This document shows positions 44,496 to 54,314 of a stretch of 64,000 nt of DNA, piece by piece (within the stretch, counting starts at the first letter, position 1; each line of letters begins with the position of its first letter). Made by a program: the position numbers and the translations under genes. Source of the DNA: Rhodocyclaceae bacterium (lineage in GTDB: Bacteria; Pseudomonadota; Gammaproteobacteria; Burkholderiales; Usitatibacteraceae); NCBI GenBank assembly GCA_020247545.1, contig JADCIX010000020.1, forward strand, positions 19,990-83,989, in the 5' to 3' direction. The notes beneath the pieces are model-generated. The model was not told the origin of the DNA, ran no database searches, and saw nothing but the letters and a program-made list of their open reading frames with translations.

Positions 44496-46403
44496 ATGGA
44501 AACCACCAAACACGCCCATTTGTTCGTTACACAACAGTCAGCCCCCAAACCGCCACGTCACACAACAGAGTTGCAGCATGCAGTTCTCGGCTCGCTCCTA
44601 GGTTCTCTCTTTCTAGCCGCCGCTCTACCGGCAGCCGCACAGTCGCCAATAGGCGCGCAGAACATGGTAGTTACCGCCACACGTACTGCCAAGTCTGTAA
44701 ACGAAGTATTGGCCCAAGTCACCGTCATCACAAGACTCGACATCGACGAAGCAGGCGCGCCGTCTCTTGTTGATCTGCTTCAACGGCGAGCCAACATCGA
44801 CATTCGCGCCACCGGTGGCCCAGGCCAAACCTCAAGCGTCTTCATTCGAGGAACCAACGCCACCCACACGCTTGTACTGGTTGATGGGCAACGAGTTGCA
44901 TCTTCCACCTCCGGCGCGACCGCGTTCGAGAACATCCCACTCGACTTAATCGACCGCATTGAAGTGGTACGCGGGCCAATGTCCTCACTCTACGGCTCTG
45001 AGGCAATCGGCGGCGTGATTCAAATCTTCACACGTAAAGGTGGCAATCGCGCAGCAGATAAAGACACCAAGTTGACGGCAAGTGCGGGAATAGGCTCATT
45101 TTCCGCTCGTCAGGCTGAAGCTAGCATCGAGGGTTTACTCGGCGAAACTCGCATGTTGTTGACCGCGAGTCGTCGCACCATCGACGCACCCTCCGCCACC
45201 AACCCCTTGGCTGGCAGCTTTACGTTCAACCCGGATCGTGACGCATACGAAAACACCGGAGCCGCCTTCAAACTTACGCACCAATTGTGGCAGGGTGAAA
45301 TTCTTTCTTTCTCAGCTTGGCAGTCGCGCGGCAAAACCCGCTTTGACTCGGGCCCCGGCAACAACGCAGAAAGCACCCAGACGCTGCGGGGCGCGCAACT
45401 GGCGTCGGACAACAACTTCGCCGATTGGTGGAAGTCGCGTCTGACGATCGGCTCAACCAGCGACGACAGCATCGTGGCGTCGAACTTCCCAAGCAAATTC
45501 AAAACAACACAAGATCAGTTTGTTTGGCAGAACCAACTTGCGACGCCTGCCGGCGATGCCTTGCTGGGTTTCGAAAGACGAAATGAGAAAGTCGCTGCAA
45601 CGACCAACTACACCTCAAAGACCAGAACAACCGACTCTGTGTTTGGCTCAATCTCCCAAAAAGTCGGTGAACAAACACTGACGGTAAATGCGCGCCACGA
45701 CAAAGAGGACCAGTTTGGCAGCCGCAGCACTGGCGGCGTGTCATGGGGATATCAGCTGTGGAAAGACGAGCTCGTCTACCTCTCCGCAGGCCGCGCCTTT
45801 CGTGCACCGTCATTCAACGATTTGTATTTTCCCGGCTTCTCCAACCCGGTGCTGCGTCCGGAAAAATCCGAGTCAGGTGAATTTGGCTGGCGACTGACAC
45901 GCAAGGCGTTTCAATTGAATCTGGCGGTGTTCGAAAACAAGATCGAGGATCTCATCGCTTTTGATTCGGCAACTTCGCGCCCGCAAAACATACGCCGCGC
46001 GCGCATTCGTGGCTGGGAACTTGGCGTGGACACCAATTGGGCAGGCATTGATTGGCGCACGCGTATCACGGCGCAACGCCCCGAAGATGCCGACACCAAC
46101 AAACGGCTGCGCAGTCGTGCGAAGTTGCTGGGCACCCTTGGCGGCTCAACCACCATCGGCGCGTGGAAGCTGGGTTCTGATTTAACGATGAGTGGCGCAA
46201 GATTCGATTCGGCCAACGAAGCGCCAACCTCGCGAATGTCGGGCTATGCGCTCTGGAGCGCTTTTGCGCGCTACCGCATAGACCCCGAATGGTCGGTCGA
46301 CATCACAGGCAGCAATCTCACGAATCGCAAGTACGAACTCGCGCGTGGTTACAACACCTTGGGCCGTCAGTTACAAATCACGCTGCGCTTCACCGGGAAA
46401 TAA
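44496..46403 (+). CDS. btuB: TonB-dependent vitamin B12 receptor (BtuB type)
   Basis: The 635-residue outer-membrane receptor has an export signal at about residues 28-49 ending in AAAQS. A TonB box follows, NMVVTATR at 56-63. A plug domain (GQTSSVFIRGTNATHTLVLVDGQRV region, MSSLYGSEAIGGVIQI) and a barrel ending ...LQITLRF complete it. The cobalamin riboswitch upstream supports B12 or another corrinoid as substrate. The frame opens at a TTG at 44457, and the ATG at 44496 is preferred although no strong ribosome-binding site is visible. No btuCDF genes lie nearby. Confidence 0.92.
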   Translation: METTKHAHLFVTQQSAPKPPRHTTELQHAVLGSLLGSLFLAAALPAAAQSPIGAQNMVVTATRTAKSVNEVLAQVTVITRLDIDEAGAPSLVDLLQRRANIDIRATGGPGQTSSVFIRGTNATHTLVLVDGQRVASSTSGATAFENIPLDLIDRIEVVRGPMSSLYGSEAIGGVIQIFTRKGGNRAADKDTKLTASAGIGSFSARQAEASIEGLLGETRMLLTASRRTIDAPSATNPLAGSFTFNPDRDAYENTGAAFKLTHQLWQGEILSFSAWQSRGKTRFDSGPGNNAESTQTLRGAQLASDNNFADWWKSRLTIGSTSDDSIVASNFPSKFKTTQDQFVWQNQLATPAGDALLGFERRNEKVAATTNYTSKTRTTDSVFGSISQKVGEQTLTVNARHDKEDQFGSRSTGGVSWGYQLWKDELVYLSAGRAFRAPSFNDLYFPGFSNPVLRPEKSESGEFGWRLTRKAFQLNLAVFENKIEDLIAFDSATSRPQNIRRARIRGWELGVDTNWAGIDWRTRITAQRPEDADTNKRLRSRAKLLGTLGGSTTIGAWKLGSDLTMSGARFDSANEAPTSRMSGYALWSAFARYRIDPEWSVDITGSNLTNRKYELARGYNTLGRQLQITLRFTGK

Positions 46404-46426
46404 CAGAAGATACAAACACTAATAAA

Positions 46427-46466
46427 GACGGGCGCTTTCAAGCACAAATGCCTGAAAACGCCCGTC
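46427..46466. repeat. 40-bp palindromic element, copy 2 (convergent-gene junction)
   Basis: This inverted repeat has arms GACGGGCG...TTTCA.GCA and TGC.TGAAA..CGCCCGTC around CAAA. It lies between the convergent btuB and tricorn-like genes and has the same 40-bp length and nearly the same right arm as 9260-9299. It is probably a bidirectional terminator or a dispersed palindrome. Confidence 0.75.
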
Positions 46467-46477
46467 GATATTAGACT

Positions 46478-49400
46478 TTACCGCTTGTTCATCACTGGAA
46501 ACGGCGGAACGACCGGCATCACCATCGGTTCTTTTGCCATCTTGTCTTGCAGCATCCTGATCGCCCGCTCAAGCTGCGCATCGCCGCCCTTAAAGGTAGC
46601 GAACGGCAGATTGTCGACTTCAACATCTGGCTTCACGCCTACCCCCTCAGTGATCCACTCACGGGTACGACCGTCGTCGACAAACACACCCAGCTCGGCC
46701 GCACGGGCAATGCCACCGTCGCGCAGACGGTTTGAATCCGTGAGCCATATTCCCGCGCCAGCCGTGGTCATGCCGACTAATGGCGCAATGCCGAGGCGAC
46801 GCAAACCTTGCGCCATGGTTTCGCCGTCTGAATAGGTATTGGCGTCGATCAAGGCCACGACGTGACCACGGAAGGCGAGTTGCTGATTCCATGTTGCTTG
46901 GTCGTTGCGGCGTGACTGCCAGAAGTGCCACGCACGGCGTTGGAGTTTCTCCACAATCCACGAATCAATGTTGCCGCCGTTGTTTTGGCGCAAATCGAGA
47001 ATCAAGCCCTCGCGCATGAAGACCGGATAAAACTCGCGCGCCCAACGTGCGATGTCGTTGGGACCCATCGCCTGCAGGTGCACGTAACCGATCCGGTTTT
47101 GGCTTGCCGCTTCAACACGTTCTTTACGCTCGCGCTCCCAAGTCAGATACCGCAGCGCACGTTCGCGCGCAGGGTCAATCGCGGTCGCCACCACATCGCG
47201 TCGCTTACCGTCAGCGCCCAAAATCGTAAGGAGGACTTGTTTGTCGTGCTGATTGCGCAGCAACTCACCCAGCGTGGCAACCCCGGTAGCCGACACACCA
47301 TTCACCATCGCGATCGTCTCGCCAACACGTACGTTAACTTCAGACCTCGCGAGCGGGCTACGCTCTTCCAGCAATTCCGCATCGCCGCCGTACAGCTGCA
47401 CGACCTTAAAGCCGTCAGCCACTTTTTCTACGCGCGCACCGAGTCCGCCGACGTCAATTGTGTCTTGGCCACGACGAATGTCGGTCCCGCCAACTTGGCT
47501 GTGTAATGCGCGAACTTCGGAAGTCATTTGCGCAATCACGTCGTTGAGCTCCGCGCGGTCCGTCACTCGCGCCAACAGCGGCTGATAACGCGCACGCGCC
47601 GTCGCCCAATCCGCGCCGTGCATGTTCTTGTCATAGAAGAAATCGCGGTGCATACGCCACACATCGACAAACATCTGTTTCCACTCTTCGCGCGGATCGA
47701 GTTGAATCATCCAATCGCGTGTGTTGACTTGAAACTTGATTTGCTCGGGCGGGGGAGGCGCAGCTTTGCCAACATCAAACACAAACACGTCGTTCGCCTT
47801 GCGGATCATCAATTTCTTGCGATCCTGCGTCATGCGATAACTGCGAACATCTTCCATAAAGGCATCGACGGTCGGCGGTGCCGGATTCGGTGCTTCGATG
47901 GCCACGGAACGAAGCGCCGTCTTGCGATCACCAGTATCGAGACTCAGGAAAAACAGGCGTTTACCGTCGGTACTCAATTCCCGATAGTTGCCGGCGGCAA
48001 TCGGCACTTCGTAAAGCCGTTCGCGCGCACCTTCCCACGCGATGGGCAATACCTTCACTTCTGGTTTGGTCTCAGCTTTGTTTTCAGCCTTGTTGTTCGC
48101 CTTGTCGTTAGCCTTCGGAGCATCCGGTTTTGCCGCATCCGCCGGCTTGGCGTCGGGCTTGGCTTCTGGTTTGGCGTCCACCTTCGGCGGTGGTTGCAAT
48201 TCATCACGCGGCAGAAACGGCCAGCGCGCGGTGGGATCCAACGCGTAGGCATAAATGCGGGTTTGTTTGTCGAAGAATGGTTCCGGTCCGCGCTGGCCCC
48301 ACGGGCTCGTCACGACACTCTGCAAGTTGCGGTTGGCAAGAAAGAACAGCCATTTGCCGTCGGGAGAAAACGCTGCATGCCGCGCATCGTAACGCTCAGA
48401 GGTCAGCGTGGTCAGTTTGGTCGTTGCGATTTCGAGCACATAGAGCTGCTCAAACTGGTTGGCGGCTTCCTTGCTAAAGGTGATGTGGCGGCTGTCGGAT
48501 GACCAGCTGATGTTGTTGTATTCACTGAACTGATTGCGATCAATTTGACGAGTGGTATTAGTGGCCGTTTCGGTCAAAAACAAGTTACGCGTTTTGTCGT
48601 CGTGTACCACCCATTTGCCATCGGGCGACGGATAAATACCACGTCGCAACGTGTTGGCGTCTTTGGTCAGTGTTGTCGCCGCACCCACGCCATTCGCCGG
48701 ATAACGCGTCAGCTCAAACTCACCCGATTTGTCAGAAAACGCGTAAACCGACTTCCCGTCGTGGGAGAACACGGCGTCGCGGGCTCGGATATTGGCGTTG
48801 CGTAACAACTCAACACGGCGTCCGTTACCGACTGGCAGCACGAATATTTCCCCACGCGCGGTGATCGCCACGCGGTCGCCGGTGGGAGAAGGCTCCAATG
48901 CAGTAACAAAATCCCAAGGCGTTTTCACCCAGCGTGTACGAGTGTGTTCGAAATCGGATTGCAGCGTGATCGGAATGACGGAATCCTTGTCCATCGCCGT
49001 GTCCAACACCGAAAGATCAGCACCGCGCTGATAAACAATACGTTTGCCGTCAGGCGATATGCTCGCACCCCGAATATCAAAATCACGGTGTTTCGTGTGC
49101 TGTTTGATGTCGCCGCCCGCCGCAGCTATCGACCATACGTTCATCGTCCCATCACGATCAGACAAAAAGTAAATGCGATCGCGGGCACACATCGGCTGCC
49201 GGCTGGCACCCGGGTAGTCAGCGGTCAGCGGCGTTGCTTCATTCTTACCATCGAAGCGCCACAGGTTTTGTACCAAGCCGCCGCGATAGTTCTTCACATT
49301 ATCGGAGCCAGCCGGCAGGCGTGCAAAAACAAAGTCGGATTTCAAATAACAGCCTTCCGCGGCTTGCGCCAACGGCAACGGCGTGACAGCGCGGGTGGTG

Positions 49401-49855
49401 ACGTCCACTGCGTACATGCGTAGCTCCGGCTTACTCGACCAGCGCGCCGTTGTGTACAGCACCTTGCCATCCGGGGTGAAACCTTGCACCCGAGCGTTGT
49501 CTCCTTCATGGGTCAAACGGGTCGGCAAGCCGCCGGAGGTCGGCATGACATAGACCTCGGCGGGGCCCTCATAACGCGCGGTAAAGGCGACCAACTTGCC
49601 ATCGACTGAGATCCGCGGCAGCGACTCTTCGGCAAGATGTGTCGTCAAGCGCTGGGCGGCACCACCCGTTACCGGTACCCGCCACAAGTCGCCTTCGGCG
49701 ACAAACACCACCGTGTCGCCTTGAATGGTGGCTTGCCGGTAGTAACCCGCTTGTGCAGACGCGGTTTGGCTGACAAGGGGAGTGAGCACAACCACTGAAA
49801 TCGCTGCGTAGTTGAGTGGAGATTTGATCGGGGATTTCAACGAAGAAGCGTTCAT
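46478..49855 (-). CDS. Tricorn-like S41 protease
   Basis: The exported protein of 1125 residues has a signal peptide (about 18-36, ending near SAQA) and two beta-propeller regions (repeated SPDGK.. motifs over about 50-560). A Lys/Ala/Pro-rich linker follows at about 575-620. A C-terminal PDZ and S41 serine-protease domain contains NTYSDGETMAQG with the likely nucleophile serine. Tricorn proteases cut oligopeptides. The signal peptide points to a periplasmic enzyme, unlike the archaeal cytosolic prototype. The ATG at 49855 is chosen because it begins the signal peptide. Confidence 0.88.
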   Translation of the reverse strand: MNASSLKSPIKSPLNYAAISVVVLTPLVSQTASAQAGYYRQATIQGDTVVFVAEGDLWRVPVTGGAAQRLTTHLAEESLPRISVDGKLVAFTARYEGPAEVYVMPTSGGLPTRLTHEGDNARVQGFTPDGKVLYTTARWSSKPELRMYAVDVTTRAVTPLPLAQAAEGCYLKSDFVFARLPAGSDNVKNYRGGLVQNLWRFDGKNEATPLTADYPGASRQPMCARDRIYFLSDRDGTMNVWSIAAAGGDIKQHTKHRDFDIRGASISPDGKRIVYQRGADLSVLDTAMDKDSVIPITLQSDFEHTRTRWVKTPWDFVTALEPSPTGDRVAITARGEIFVLPVGNGRRVELLRNANIRARDAVFSHDGKSVYAFSDKSGEFELTRYPANGVGAATTLTKDANTLRRGIYPSPDGKWVVHDDKTRNLFLTETATNTTRQIDRNQFSEYNNISWSSDSRHITFSKEAANQFEQLYVLEIATTKLTTLTSERYDARHAAFSPDGKWLFFLANRNLQSVVTSPWGQRGPEPFFDKQTRIYAYALDPTARWPFLPRDELQPPPKVDAKPEAKPDAKPADAAKPDAPKANDKANNKAENKAETKPEVKVLPIAWEGARERLYEVPIAAGNYRELSTDGKRLFFLSLDTGDRKTALRSVAIEAPNPAPPTVDAFMEDVRSYRMTQDRKKLMIRKANDVFVFDVGKAAPPPPEQIKFQVNTRDWMIQLDPREEWKQMFVDVWRMHRDFFYDKNMHGADWATARARYQPLLARVTDRAELNDVIAQMTSEVRALHSQVGGTDIRRGQDTIDVGGLGARVEKVADGFKVVQLYGGDAELLEERSPLARSEVNVRVGETIAMVNGVSATGVATLGELLRNQHDKQVLLTILGADGKRRDVVATAIDPARERALRYLTWERERKERVEAASQNRIGYVHLQAMGPNDIARWAREFYPVFMREGLILDLRQNNGGNIDSWIVEKLQRRAWHFWQSRRNDQATWNQQLAFRGHVVALIDANTYSDGETMAQGLRRLGIAPLVGMTTAGAGIWLTDSNRLRDGGIARAAELGVFVDDGRTREWITEGVGVKPDVEVDNLPFATFKGGDAQLERAIRMLQDKMAKEPMVMPVVPPFPVMNKR

Positions 49856-49956
49856 GACGGCCCAAGGACAAAATTTGGAAACGGTCATTATGGCGCGGAG
49901 ACACACACCCCGTACCAAAATGTCGCATTGGTGACGATTTCTGCTATCGTCGCAGG

Positions 49957-51072
49957 ATGCTTGAGCTCGCCTTTAACCCCCAATCCGTCCACCGTATCCT
50001 GGTCGTCAAACTTCGCCATCAAGGCGACGTGTTATTGTCCTCCCCGGTGTTCAAAACGCTGAAGAATCGGCTGCCACATGCAGAGATTGACGCGCTGGTG
50101 TATTCCGATACCCGTGAGATGCTGACGGAACACCCGTCCGTCTCAATGGTGCACACCATCGACCGCGAATGGAAGCACCTTGGCATCTTCGGCCAGGTCT
50201 CGGCCGAGTGGAATCTCGTCACCACACTGCGCCGGCGTCGCTACGACATCGTCTTTCATTTAACCGAACACCCGCGTGGTGCCTGGTTAACCCGTATTCT
50301 CAGCCCAAAAATTTCCGTCGCGCCGCGAGCGGAGATGGGAAAAGCGGGCATGAGTGAAGGACGCAATTCCGGCTGGTGGCGCGCGAGTTTCACCCACACT
50401 TTCCCGCTGCCGCGCACCACCTTCCGCCACACCGTTGAGCAGAACCTCGATGCCCTCAGGCGTTTGGGCATTCACCCCACCGAGGAAGAAAAACGCCTCG
50501 TACTCGTGCCTGGCACCGCTGCTGAAACGCGAGTAGACGCATTGATGGCAACCCATGGCGTCGAGCGAAAGCGTTTTATCCACATGCATCCGACCTCGCG
50601 TTGGTTCTTCAAGACCTGGCCTCCGGAAAAATTTGCCGAGCTGATTTTGCAACTGGGTCGGCAGGGAGATCGTGTCGTGCTGACCGCCGCACCGAGTGCT
50701 GACGAACGCGAAATGGTGGCCGCCATCAAGACGCACCTCAAAGCGCCGGTGGTAGACCTTACCGGCTCGTTGTCGCTGAAGGAGTTGGCGGCGCTCACGG
50801 CACGCGCACGCGCCTTTGTTGGTGTTGATTCCGCGCCGATGCATATTGCCGCTGCAATGCAGACGCCAACAATCGCAATGTTTGGCCCATCGGGTGAAAA
50901 ACATTGGGGCCCGTGGGGCGTGAAGTTTCGCGTGGTGGCGTCAACACGTTCTGAGCATTCTTGCCGCCCCTGCGGCAATGATGGATGCGGTGGCTCGAAA
51001 GTGAGTGATTGTCTGGTGACGCTACCGGTGAAACAGGTCCACGACGCGGTCAATGAACTCCTCGCCGGCTGA
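49957..51072 (+). CDS. waaQ: Lipopolysaccharide heptosyltransferase, WaaQ/RfaQ-like (GT9)
   Basis: The 371-residue GT-B glycosyltransferase has the GT9 N-terminus ILVVKLRHQGDVLLSSPV, the HPTSRWFFKTWP region, and DSAPMHIAAAMQTPTIAMFGPS for ADP-heptose binding. The pattern fits the heptosyltransferase III group. A Cys-rich end, CRPCGNDGCGG, is common in these enzymes. It overlaps the next glycosyltransferase gene by 20 bp, forming an LPS-core unit with msbA. Confidence 0.88.
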   Translation: MLELAFNPQSVHRILVVKLRHQGDVLLSSPVFKTLKNRLPHAEIDALVYSDTREMLTEHPSVSMVHTIDREWKHLGIFGQVSAEWNLVTTLRRRRYDIVFHLTEHPRGAWLTRILSPKISVAPRAEMGKAGMSEGRNSGWWRASFTHTFPLPRTTFRHTVEQNLDALRRLGIHPTEEEKRLVLVPGTAAETRVDALMATHGVERKRFIHMHPTSRWFFKTWPPEKFAELILQLGRQGDRVVLTAAPSADEREMVAAIKTHLKAPVVDLTGSLSLKELAALTARARAFVGVDSAPMHIAAAMQTPTIAMFGPSGEKHWGPWGVKFRVVASTRSEHSCRPCGNDGCGGSKVSDCLVTLPVKQVHDAVNELLAG

Positions 51073-52282
51073 ATTACAGCCAAACGCCGGGGCTGACCGG
51101 CGGCTCAGAATCGCGTTGATACGCGCTAAATACAACCCTTTCGGTGGTGCCGAACGGTTCGTACAAACAGCGGTGTCTGCCCTCGCGGACGAGGGTGTAT
51201 CGATGACCGTGTTGACGCGTGCGTGGCCCGAAACCAGTGCTGCCAGCGGCGGAGCTTCTGCAGTTGATCACGTCATCCTCAATCCACGTTTTTTCACCTC
51301 GACCGGTCGCGATAAAAGTTTTGCGACTGCTGTTCAACAACATCTTTCCCACACGCACTACGACCTCGTGCAATCACACGAACGCATTGTTGGCTGTGAC
51401 GTATTTCGCGCCGGCGATGGTGTCCACGCAACTTGGCTGGAGCACCGTCGGCGCGTTAGCGGCGGTTTGAAGCAACTGGGCGTTCGGCTCAACCCACATC
51501 ACCGTTACTTGTTGACCACCGAGCGGGCAATGTTTGAGTCGCCAAAACTACGTGCCGTCATTTGTAATTCGCAAATGGTCAAAGCCGACATCTCTCGGCA
51601 CTTCGATATTGACCCCGCCAAACTGCGCGTCATTCTCTCCGGCGTGGACACAACGGTCTTCCACCAAGGGTTACGTGAGTTGCATCGCGCCGAGACGCGC
51701 AAGTCGTTAAGAATCCCGAAGGCCGCACCGGTCGCGTTATTCGTTGGCTCAGGCTTCGAGCGTAAAGGCTTGATCGGATTTCTGATGGGGTTAGCCGATC
51801 AATCCGGCCATGCGCGTTTGACGCGTGAAAGTGTGCGCGGCGTTGTCGTCGGTCACGACAAACATCTGACACGCTTCCAGTCATTTGCCGATCAACTGGG
51901 GCTTTCCGACCGGGTCTCGTTTGTTGGTGGCGTGAATGACGTCAGACCGTTCTACGCAGCGGCCGACATATTTGTGTTGCCAACCTTGTATGACCCGCTG
52001 CCCAACGCCTGCCTGGAAGCGATGGCGTGTGGGCTGCCCGTGATCACGAGCACAGGCTCGGGTGCGGCGGAATTGATCACCAACGGCATGGAAGGTTTTG
52101 TCGTCGACGCCCTCGATACCCCGGCGATCGCCGATGCCATTGAAGCGTCACTCGCCTCGGCGATGAGCGACAACCAGATGGGCAAAAACGCCGCCGCGAA
52201 GGTTGCCCCACTGACACCCCGCGCGATGGCTGCGAACTACGTTGCGCTCTACCGTAAGCTATTGGGCACCGGTGGCACGTAA
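51053..52282 (+). CDS. Glycosyltransferase family 4 (WaaG-like, LPS core)
   Basis: The 409-residue GT-B enzyme has an N-terminal domain with KYNPFGGAERFV and a C-terminal GT4 domain with VGSGFERKGL, FVGGVNDVRPFYAAADIFVLPTLYDP (partly quoted) and EAMACGLPVITS, the nucleotide-sugar site. It resembles WaaG, which adds glucose to LPS heptose II. The N-terminal overlap with waaQ suggests coupling. The exact sugar is not known. Confidence 0.85.
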   Translation: MNSSPAELQPNAGADRRLRIALIRAKYNPFGGAERFVQTAVSALADEGVSMTVLTRAWPETSAASGGASAVDHVILNPRFFTSTGRDKSFATAVQQHLSHTHYDLVQSHERIVGCDVFRAGDGVHATWLEHRRRVSGGLKQLGVRLNPHHRYLLTTERAMFESPKLRAVICNSQMVKADISRHFDIDPAKLRVILSGVDTTVFHQGLRELHRAETRKSLRIPKAAPVALFVGSGFERKGLIGFLMGLADQSGHARLTRESVRGVVVGHDKHLTRFQSFADQLGLSDRVSFVGGVNDVRPFYAAADIFVLPTLYDPLPNACLEAMACGLPVITSTGSGAAELITNGMEGFVVDALDTPAIADAIEASLASAMSDNQMGKNAAAKVAPLTPRAMAANYVALYRKLLGTGGT

Positions 52283-52291
52283 AATAGCGAG

Positions 52292-54052
52292 ATGAACCAA
52301 ACCCCGCCCACTGGCCATCCCTCGTCTGCCGCGTTGTATCGCCGCTTGCTTGGTTATGTGTTTCCCTACAAATGGGTATTTGCCGGTGCGGTTTTGGCGA
52401 TGCTTGTCGGTGGTGTGGTGGAAGGCTCGGTAGCGCTGTATCTCACCAAGATCATCAATGAGCTGTTTGTGGAAGGCAACGAACGATATGCGGCTTACGC
52501 GGCGCTCGGCATCGTCATTATCTTTTTCTTAAGCGGCCTTTCACACTTCATCGCCGGATACGGGATGCAATGGGTCGGCAACAAGATGATGCTCGACTTA
52601 CGTAATCGTATGTTCGAAAACATCATTCGGCTGCCGATGGATGGCTTTGACGCCCTATCGACTGGAACCCTAATGTCGAAGGTGACCAACGATGTGATCG
52701 GATTGCAAGCCGCCGCCACCACCGCACTAAATGCTGTGGTACGTGGTTTCGCGACACTCGGCATGTTGTTAACCACCTTGTTCTACCTGAACTGGAAGCT
52801 TACCCTCATCATGTTTGTCACTGTGCCAGTGATGGCATTGGTGATTCGTGCATTTGGCAAACGCTTGCGGGAAATCAATCGCCAGGGCCAGTTTGCGCAC
52901 GCTGCGATTACCGACGTACTTGAGGAAGTGATACGCGGCCTCAGAGTGGTCAAGATATTTGGGGGTGAGGCTTACGAGCGCAAGCGATTCGACGCAGCCG
53001 CAAACCGGATTCGCCAACTCAATATGAAACAAAGCGCGGCTGCGGCAGCAGCAACACCGCTCACACATCTTGTTGTTTCCGCCGCAATTGCCTTCATCGT
53101 CTATCTGGCCGCGAGCAAATCACTCGGCACCGGCATGGAGGTGGGAGAATTTATTGGCTTCATTACGGCGGCAGGAACACTCATGACGCCAATCAAAGCG
53201 CTCTCGAGTGTGAACGAACAGATTCAGCGTGGATTAGCCTCTGCCGAAAGCGTGTTTGCACTGATTGATGCCATACCCGAATTGGACGAAGGTACTAAGA
53301 CGATAGAACGCGCACGGGGCTCGCTCACGTTTGAAAACGTGTCGCTCTATTACGCAAACAAGCCACAGCCTGCGCTCGACAATGTGAGCCTCACTATTCA
53401 CCATGGCGAGACCATCGCGCTGGTCGGACCATCGGGCGGCGGTAAGTCAAGCCTAGTAAATCTGGTGTCTCGCTTTTATCGCCCGACCAGCGGCCGCATC
53501 ACGCTAGATGGCATCGCCTTACCCGAGTTGAAGTTACATGATCTGCGTCGGCAGATGGCGTTGGTTAGCCAGGATGTTGTGTTGTTCAATGACACCATTG
53601 CAGCCAATATCGCCTACGGTCGAGAAGAAAGCACGACGCATAACCAAATCATCGCGGCGGCGAAAGCGGCGCATTGCGCAGACTTTATCGAGGCGCTCCC
53701 ACAAAGCTATGACAGCATCATCGGTGAGAACGGTGCCAAGTTATCCGGCGGCCAACGTCAACGCTTGGCGATTGCCAGGGCGCTGCTCAAAGACGCGCCT
53801 ATTTTGCTGTTGGACGAGGCCACTTCCGCGCTCGATACCGAATCCGAGCGAGCAGTGCAAACAGCGTTGGATACCCTCATGCAAGGTCGCACGACGATTG
53901 TTGTTGCACATCGTCTATCCACCGTTGAAAACGCATCGCGGATTGTGGTGCTGGACAGCGGGCGCATTGTTGAGGCCGGATCACATCGCGACTTGCTCGC
54001 TGCAAATGGCGTATACGCTGGTTTGTACAGAATGCAGTTTGCTGGGACGTAG
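52292..54052 (+). CDS. msbA: Lipid A export ABC transporter, MsbA
   Basis: The 586-residue half-transporter has six membrane helices over residues 1-310 and an ATPase domain with Walker A GPSGGGKSS, signature LSGGQRQRLAIARALL, and Walker B ILLLDEATSALD. It flips core-lipid A across the inner membrane. It starts 9 bp after the WaaG-like gene. A generic multidrug exporter is possible, but the LPS neighbours favour MsbA. Confidence 0.92.
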   Translation: MNQTPPTGHPSSAALYRRLLGYVFPYKWVFAGAVLAMLVGGVVEGSVALYLTKIINELFVEGNERYAAYAALGIVIIFFLSGLSHFIAGYGMQWVGNKMMLDLRNRMFENIIRLPMDGFDALSTGTLMSKVTNDVIGLQAAATTALNAVVRGFATLGMLLTTLFYLNWKLTLIMFVTVPVMALVIRAFGKRLREINRQGQFAHAAITDVLEEVIRGLRVVKIFGGEAYERKRFDAAANRIRQLNMKQSAAAAAATPLTHLVVSAAIAFIVYLAASKSLGTGMEVGEFIGFITAAGTLMTPIKALSSVNEQIQRGLASAESVFALIDAIPELDEGTKTIERARGSLTFENVSLYYANKPQPALDNVSLTIHHGETIALVGPSGGGKSSLVNLVSRFYRPTSGRITLDGIALPELKLHDLRRQMALVSQDVVLFNDTIAANIAYGREESTTHNQIIAAAKAAHCADFIEALPQSYDSIIGENGAKLSGGQRQRLAIARALLKDAPILLLDEATSALDTESERAVQTALDTLMQGRTTIVVAHRLSTVENASRIVVLDSGRIVEAGSHRDLLAANGVYAGLYRMQFAGT

Positions 54053-54314
54053 CTGTTGCGTGTTTGCGCCTAACCCCGCTGGACGGAATTACGTTTTGCG
54101 TTATTTGTTGACGGGCGAGTGCGTTTTCTCCAATCGTTTGCGTATCTCCAACAACAGGGTTACGCAAAAACAGCTTCATATTCAAAATCAAACTTTCCGC
54201 TAAACCTCATGAACGACAATACTGTTAGTCGGCGATACAGATGAGTCCAGCATTAGCCACCAGTATCGCTTACCTTTCTGTTTTTCAGACCTGCTCAAGA
54301 TAAGGGGACTTCAA

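Noticed and set aside
44249..44773. 174-codon open frame starting inside the riboswitch
   Set aside because: It covers the riboswitch core and the start of btuB in a different frame. The conserved RNA boxes and BtuB signal peptide explain the sequence.
48055..48190. Repeat-like stretch in the tricorn-like gene, considered as a minisatellite or CRISPR
   Set aside because: The units are irregular and encode a K/A/D/P linker in frame; there are no spacers.
47528..48502. 324-codon open frame antisense to the tricorn-like gene
   Set aside because: It is a shadow of the S41 gene. The real protein has signal peptide, propellers and protease motifs on the other strand.
53538..54203. 221-codon open frame overlapping the end of msbA
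   Set aside because: It is an alternative frame of the ATPase domain with no known motif.
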